From positions 1-14,423 of the forward strand of contig CAZICW010000043.1 of assembly GCA_964537995.1 (NCBI GenBank): a DNA stretch of 14,423 nucleotides, read 5' to 3'. Position 1 is the stretch's first letter, and each line of letters begins with the position of its first letter. This stretch comes from JAFLUQ01 sp964537995. Lineage in GTDB: Bacteria; Bacillota; Clostridia; UMGS1883. The translations under genes were made by a program, and so were the position numbers. Below, piece by piece: positions 13,288 through 14,423 of the stretch. The notes under the pieces are model-generated. The model worked only from the letters and a program-made list of their open reading frames with translations, had not been told where the DNA came from and ran no database searches.

Positions 13288-13316
13288 TTGACATTCTTTA
13301 CAAAGAATGATACACT
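13288..13316 (+). promoter_or_regulatory. Sigma-A promoter of the FMN riboswitch/ribU unit
   Basis: A perfect TTGACA (13288-13293), a 17-base spacer and TACACT (13311-13316, 4 of 6) preceded by TGA (extended -10). Transcription should start near 13323. The spacer is almost entirely an inverted repeat, described separately. Confidence 0.75.
13292..13309. promoter_or_regulatory. Palindrome in the ribU promoter spacer, probable operator
   Basis: CATTCTTT-AC-AAAGAATG: two perfect 8-base half-sites around a 2-base centre. It begins within the last two bases of the -35 hexamer and ends at the G of the extended -10 TG. A dimeric regulator bound here would block RNA polymerase at ribU and would lie 25 bases upstream of the ttcA-like -35. 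The regulator is unknown. Confidence 0.5.
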
Positions 13317-13322
13317 GATCTA

Positions 13323-13343
13323 TGCGGCGGGGGAATTGCCGCG
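13323..13343 (+). other. 5'-end stem-loop of the riboswitch leader
   Basis: GCGGC (13324-13328) pairs with GCCGC (13338-13342), extendable by a U-G pair, placing a GC hairpin at the predicted 5' end of the transcript. Such end-proximal hairpins can stabilise leaders; the role here is inferred. Confidence 0.4.
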
Positions 13344-13357
13344 GTTAAAAATCGAAT

Positions 13358-13489
13358 ATCTTCGGGGCAGGGTGAAATTCCCGACTGGCGGTATAGTCCG
13401 CGAGCGTGTTGACGCAGGATTTGACGGTTGTTCAAATCGGGATTTGGTGAAATTCCAAAACCAACGGTACAGTCCGGATGAGAGGAGAG
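13358..13489 (+). promoter_or_regulatory. FMN riboswitch (RFN element)
   Basis: The conserved RFN blocks follow each other in order: TTCGGGGCAGGGTGAAATTC (from 13361), CTGGCGGTA (13385-13393), CCGCGAGCG (about 13398-13406), a variable arm closed by GATTTGA/TCAAATC (13418-13424 with 13432-13438), GGTGAAATTCCAAAACC (about 13446-13462), CGGTACAGTCCGGATGAGAGG (from 13465). The closing stem pairs TCTTC at 13359-13363 with GAGGA near 13482-13486. The RNA binds flavin mononucleotide and switches off the downstream gene. The terminator hairpin at 13517-13553 implies control at the transcription level. Its target, ribU, is the expected one. Confidence 0.95.
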
Positions 13490-13516
13490 AGGTGTTTTTT
13501 GTGTACGGCTGTTCTT

Positions 13517-13553
13517 AAGCTCCGATTTTTCTTTCGGAGCTTTTTATTTTTTT
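13517..13553 (+). terminator. Riboswitch-controlled terminator before ribU
   Basis: AAGCTCCGA (13517-13525) pairs with TCGGAGCTT (13534-13542) around an 8-base loop, followed by TTTATTTTTTT. It lies between the FMN aptamer and the ribU start, so it is the likely OFF-state terminator. GGAGCTTT recurs at 13561-13568 over the ribosome binding site, so the 5' arm could also pair there. Confidence 0.88.
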
Positions 13554-13572
13554 AAGAAAGGGAGCTTTATCC

Positions 13573-14298
13573 GTGAATGATTTTTTGAATGTTCTTAAAG
13601 ACAATCTCGTATTTGTGGCGGAATGTCTTGCGGTCGCGGCGGCTGTGACGGGCATATCCGTACTGGCGGAAAAAACTTTTCTGAAAAAGAAAATTGTAAA
13701 AATGCGCCCCACGCGTCGCATTGCTACCTGTGCTATGCTGGCGGCCGCGGCGGGACTTTTGATGTTTTTTGAATTTCCCGTTCCGTTTATAGCGCCGTCG
13801 TTTTACGAAATGGATTTAAGCGAGCTGCCGGTGCTTATCGGCGCGTTTTCGATGGGCCCGACGGCGGGGATTGTGATTGAGCTGGTAAAGGTGCTTGTGA
13901 AGCTTGCGCTGAAGGGTACGACCACAGCGTTTGTCGGCGACTTCGCAAATTTTTTCATCGGATGCACAATGATTGTGCCGGCTTCGATAATTTACCATTT
14001 GAAAAAAAGCCGCAAAAACGCGGTTGTCTCTCTTTTGACCGGAACGGCTGCCATGACGGTATTCGGCAGCGCTTTCAACGCGGTTTATCTTATACCTAAA
14101 TACGCACAGCTTTTCGGTATGCCGCTGGAAAGCATAATCGCCGCCGGAGCCGCCGTAAATCCTCATATCACAAGCTGCGCGTCAATGGCGATATGGGCTG
14201 TCGCTCCGTTCAATATAATCAAGGGCGCGGCGGTTTCGCTCATAACCATGTTCGTGTATAAGCCGCTTTCGGGAATCATAAAAGGAAAGAACGCATAA
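13573..14298 (+). CDS. ribU: Riboflavin ECF transporter substrate-binding subunit RibU
   Basis: A 241-residue membrane protein, the S component that binds riboflavin and works with a shared ECF energising module (EcfA, EcfA', EcfT), not encoded here. The RibU core begins near residue 44 (MRPTRRIATCAMLAA) and carries the family stretch FFEFPVPFIAPSFYEMDLSELP (65-86), then GAFSMGPTAGIVIELVKVLVKL and the GDFANFFIG loop. Substrate assignment is reinforced by the FMN riboswitch directly upstream. Residues 1-43 add a hydrophobic helix (about 12-33) and a basic patch (KKKIVK) not present in the usual RibU of about 190-200 residues, giving probably seven membrane helices rather than six. GTG at 13573 is chosen from AAAGGGAG 8 bases upstream. 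The next clear start candidate is Met44, with no good site before it. A terminator follows the stop. Confidence 0.94.
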   Translation: MNDFLNVLKDNLVFVAECLAVAAAVTGISVLAEKTFLKKKIVKMRPTRRIATCAMLAAAAGLLMFFEFPVPFIAPSFYEMDLSELPVLIGAFSMGPTAGIVIELVKVLVKLALKGTTTAFVGDFANFFIGCTMIVPASIIYHLKKSRKNAVVSLLTGTAAMTVFGSAFNAVYLIPKYAQLFGMPLESIIAAGAAVNPHITSCASMAIWAVAPFNIIKGAAVSLITMFVYKPLSGIIKGKNA

Positions 14299-14332
14299 AA
14301 AGCGGAGAGTATATAAAATTCATTTTGTTCTG

Positions 14333-14363
14333 CCGAACCTTCCATCAGAGGGTTCGGTTTTTT
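14333..14363 (+). terminator. Rho-independent terminator after ribU
   Basis: CCGAACC (14333-14339) pairs with GGTTCGG (14351-14357) around an 11-base loop, followed by six T residues. It ends the ribU unit 35 bases after its stop. The last 60 bases of the window are AT-rich and hold nothing that I can assign. Confidence 0.85.
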
Positions 14364-14423
14364 ATACAAGTATAAAAAATCATACTATGTTTAAAATTTC
14401 TGCGTACTTGATTTCTTTTTTGT

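Noticed and set aside
13196..13294. Longer N-terminus for the ttcA-like protein
   Set aside because: It would cover a near-consensus promoter and ribosome binding site of the same gene, and the extra 33 residues look like translated AT-rich promoter DNA.
13288..13518. A 76-codon plus-strand frame over the ribU leader
   Set aside because: It runs through the promoter spacer palindrome and the FMN riboswitch, whose RNA conservation explains the sequence.
1..14423. CRISPR array, prophage, insertion sequence or defence island
   Set aside because: No regularly spaced repeats, no transposase or integrase motifs, no terminal inverted repeats and no known defence module were seen. The SbcCD-like pair alone does not make a defence system.

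Overview
The window looks like chromosomal DNA of a spore-forming Clostridia-type Firmicute, probably an uncultured gut lineage, though that placement is inference. The evidence is a germination protease (gpr) and one of its likely substrates (an alpha/beta-type SASP), the Firmicute gene order Asp23/YloU - FakA/YloV - recG, an FMN riboswitch driving an ECF-type riboflavin uptake gene (ribU), clostridial-type nifS-nifU, strong GGAGG ribosome binding sites, and consensus TTGACA/TATAAT promoters in AT-rich gaps between GC-richer genes. I see no prophage, insertion sequence, CRISPR array, tRNA or rRNA.

Layout. (1) 1-148: terminator of a plus-strand gene lying left of the window, then the minus-strand terminator of the first operon. 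(2) 149-3781, minus strand: gpr, nifS, nifU and a YghZ-type aldo/keto reductase, read in that order. nifS and nifU overlap by 4 bases, and nifU and the reductase are 2 bases apart. (3) 3852-4350: a consensus promoter and an orphan HxlR-type redox/thiol regulator ending in a bidirectional hairpin. On the opposite strand, a good promoter at 4393-4421 fires into that hairpin, predicting a small RNA of about 70 nt. (4) 4520-7353: a two-gene operon for an Mre11/SbcD-like nuclease and a short Rad50/SbcC-like ATPase with a transmembrane hairpin in its coiled coil (YhaO/YhaN type). (5) 7342-12289: a perfect promoter inside the end of the ATPase gene starts the asp23 - fakA - small membrane protein - recG - SASP run, closed by a 15-bp terminator stem. 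(6) 12449-13195, minus strand: a TtcA-like tRNA thiolation protein. (7) 13239-14363: back-to-back promoters, a palindrome filling the spacer of the ribU promoter, an FMN riboswitch with terminator, ribU, and a final terminator.

How the genes work together. NifS supplies persulfide sulfur to the NifU scaffold; TtcA-like proteins need an Fe-S cluster and a sulfur source, so the two ends of the window are functionally related. GPR digests SASPs at germination, and protease and substrate are both here. FakA phosphorylates fatty acids with a FakB partner not present here. RecG and the Mre11/Rad50-like pair both act on damaged or stalled DNA structures. Most of the window is core genome. The parts least explained by known families are the predicted small RNA, the membrane-anchored nuclease/ATPase pair, and the palindromic operator over the riboswitch promoter.
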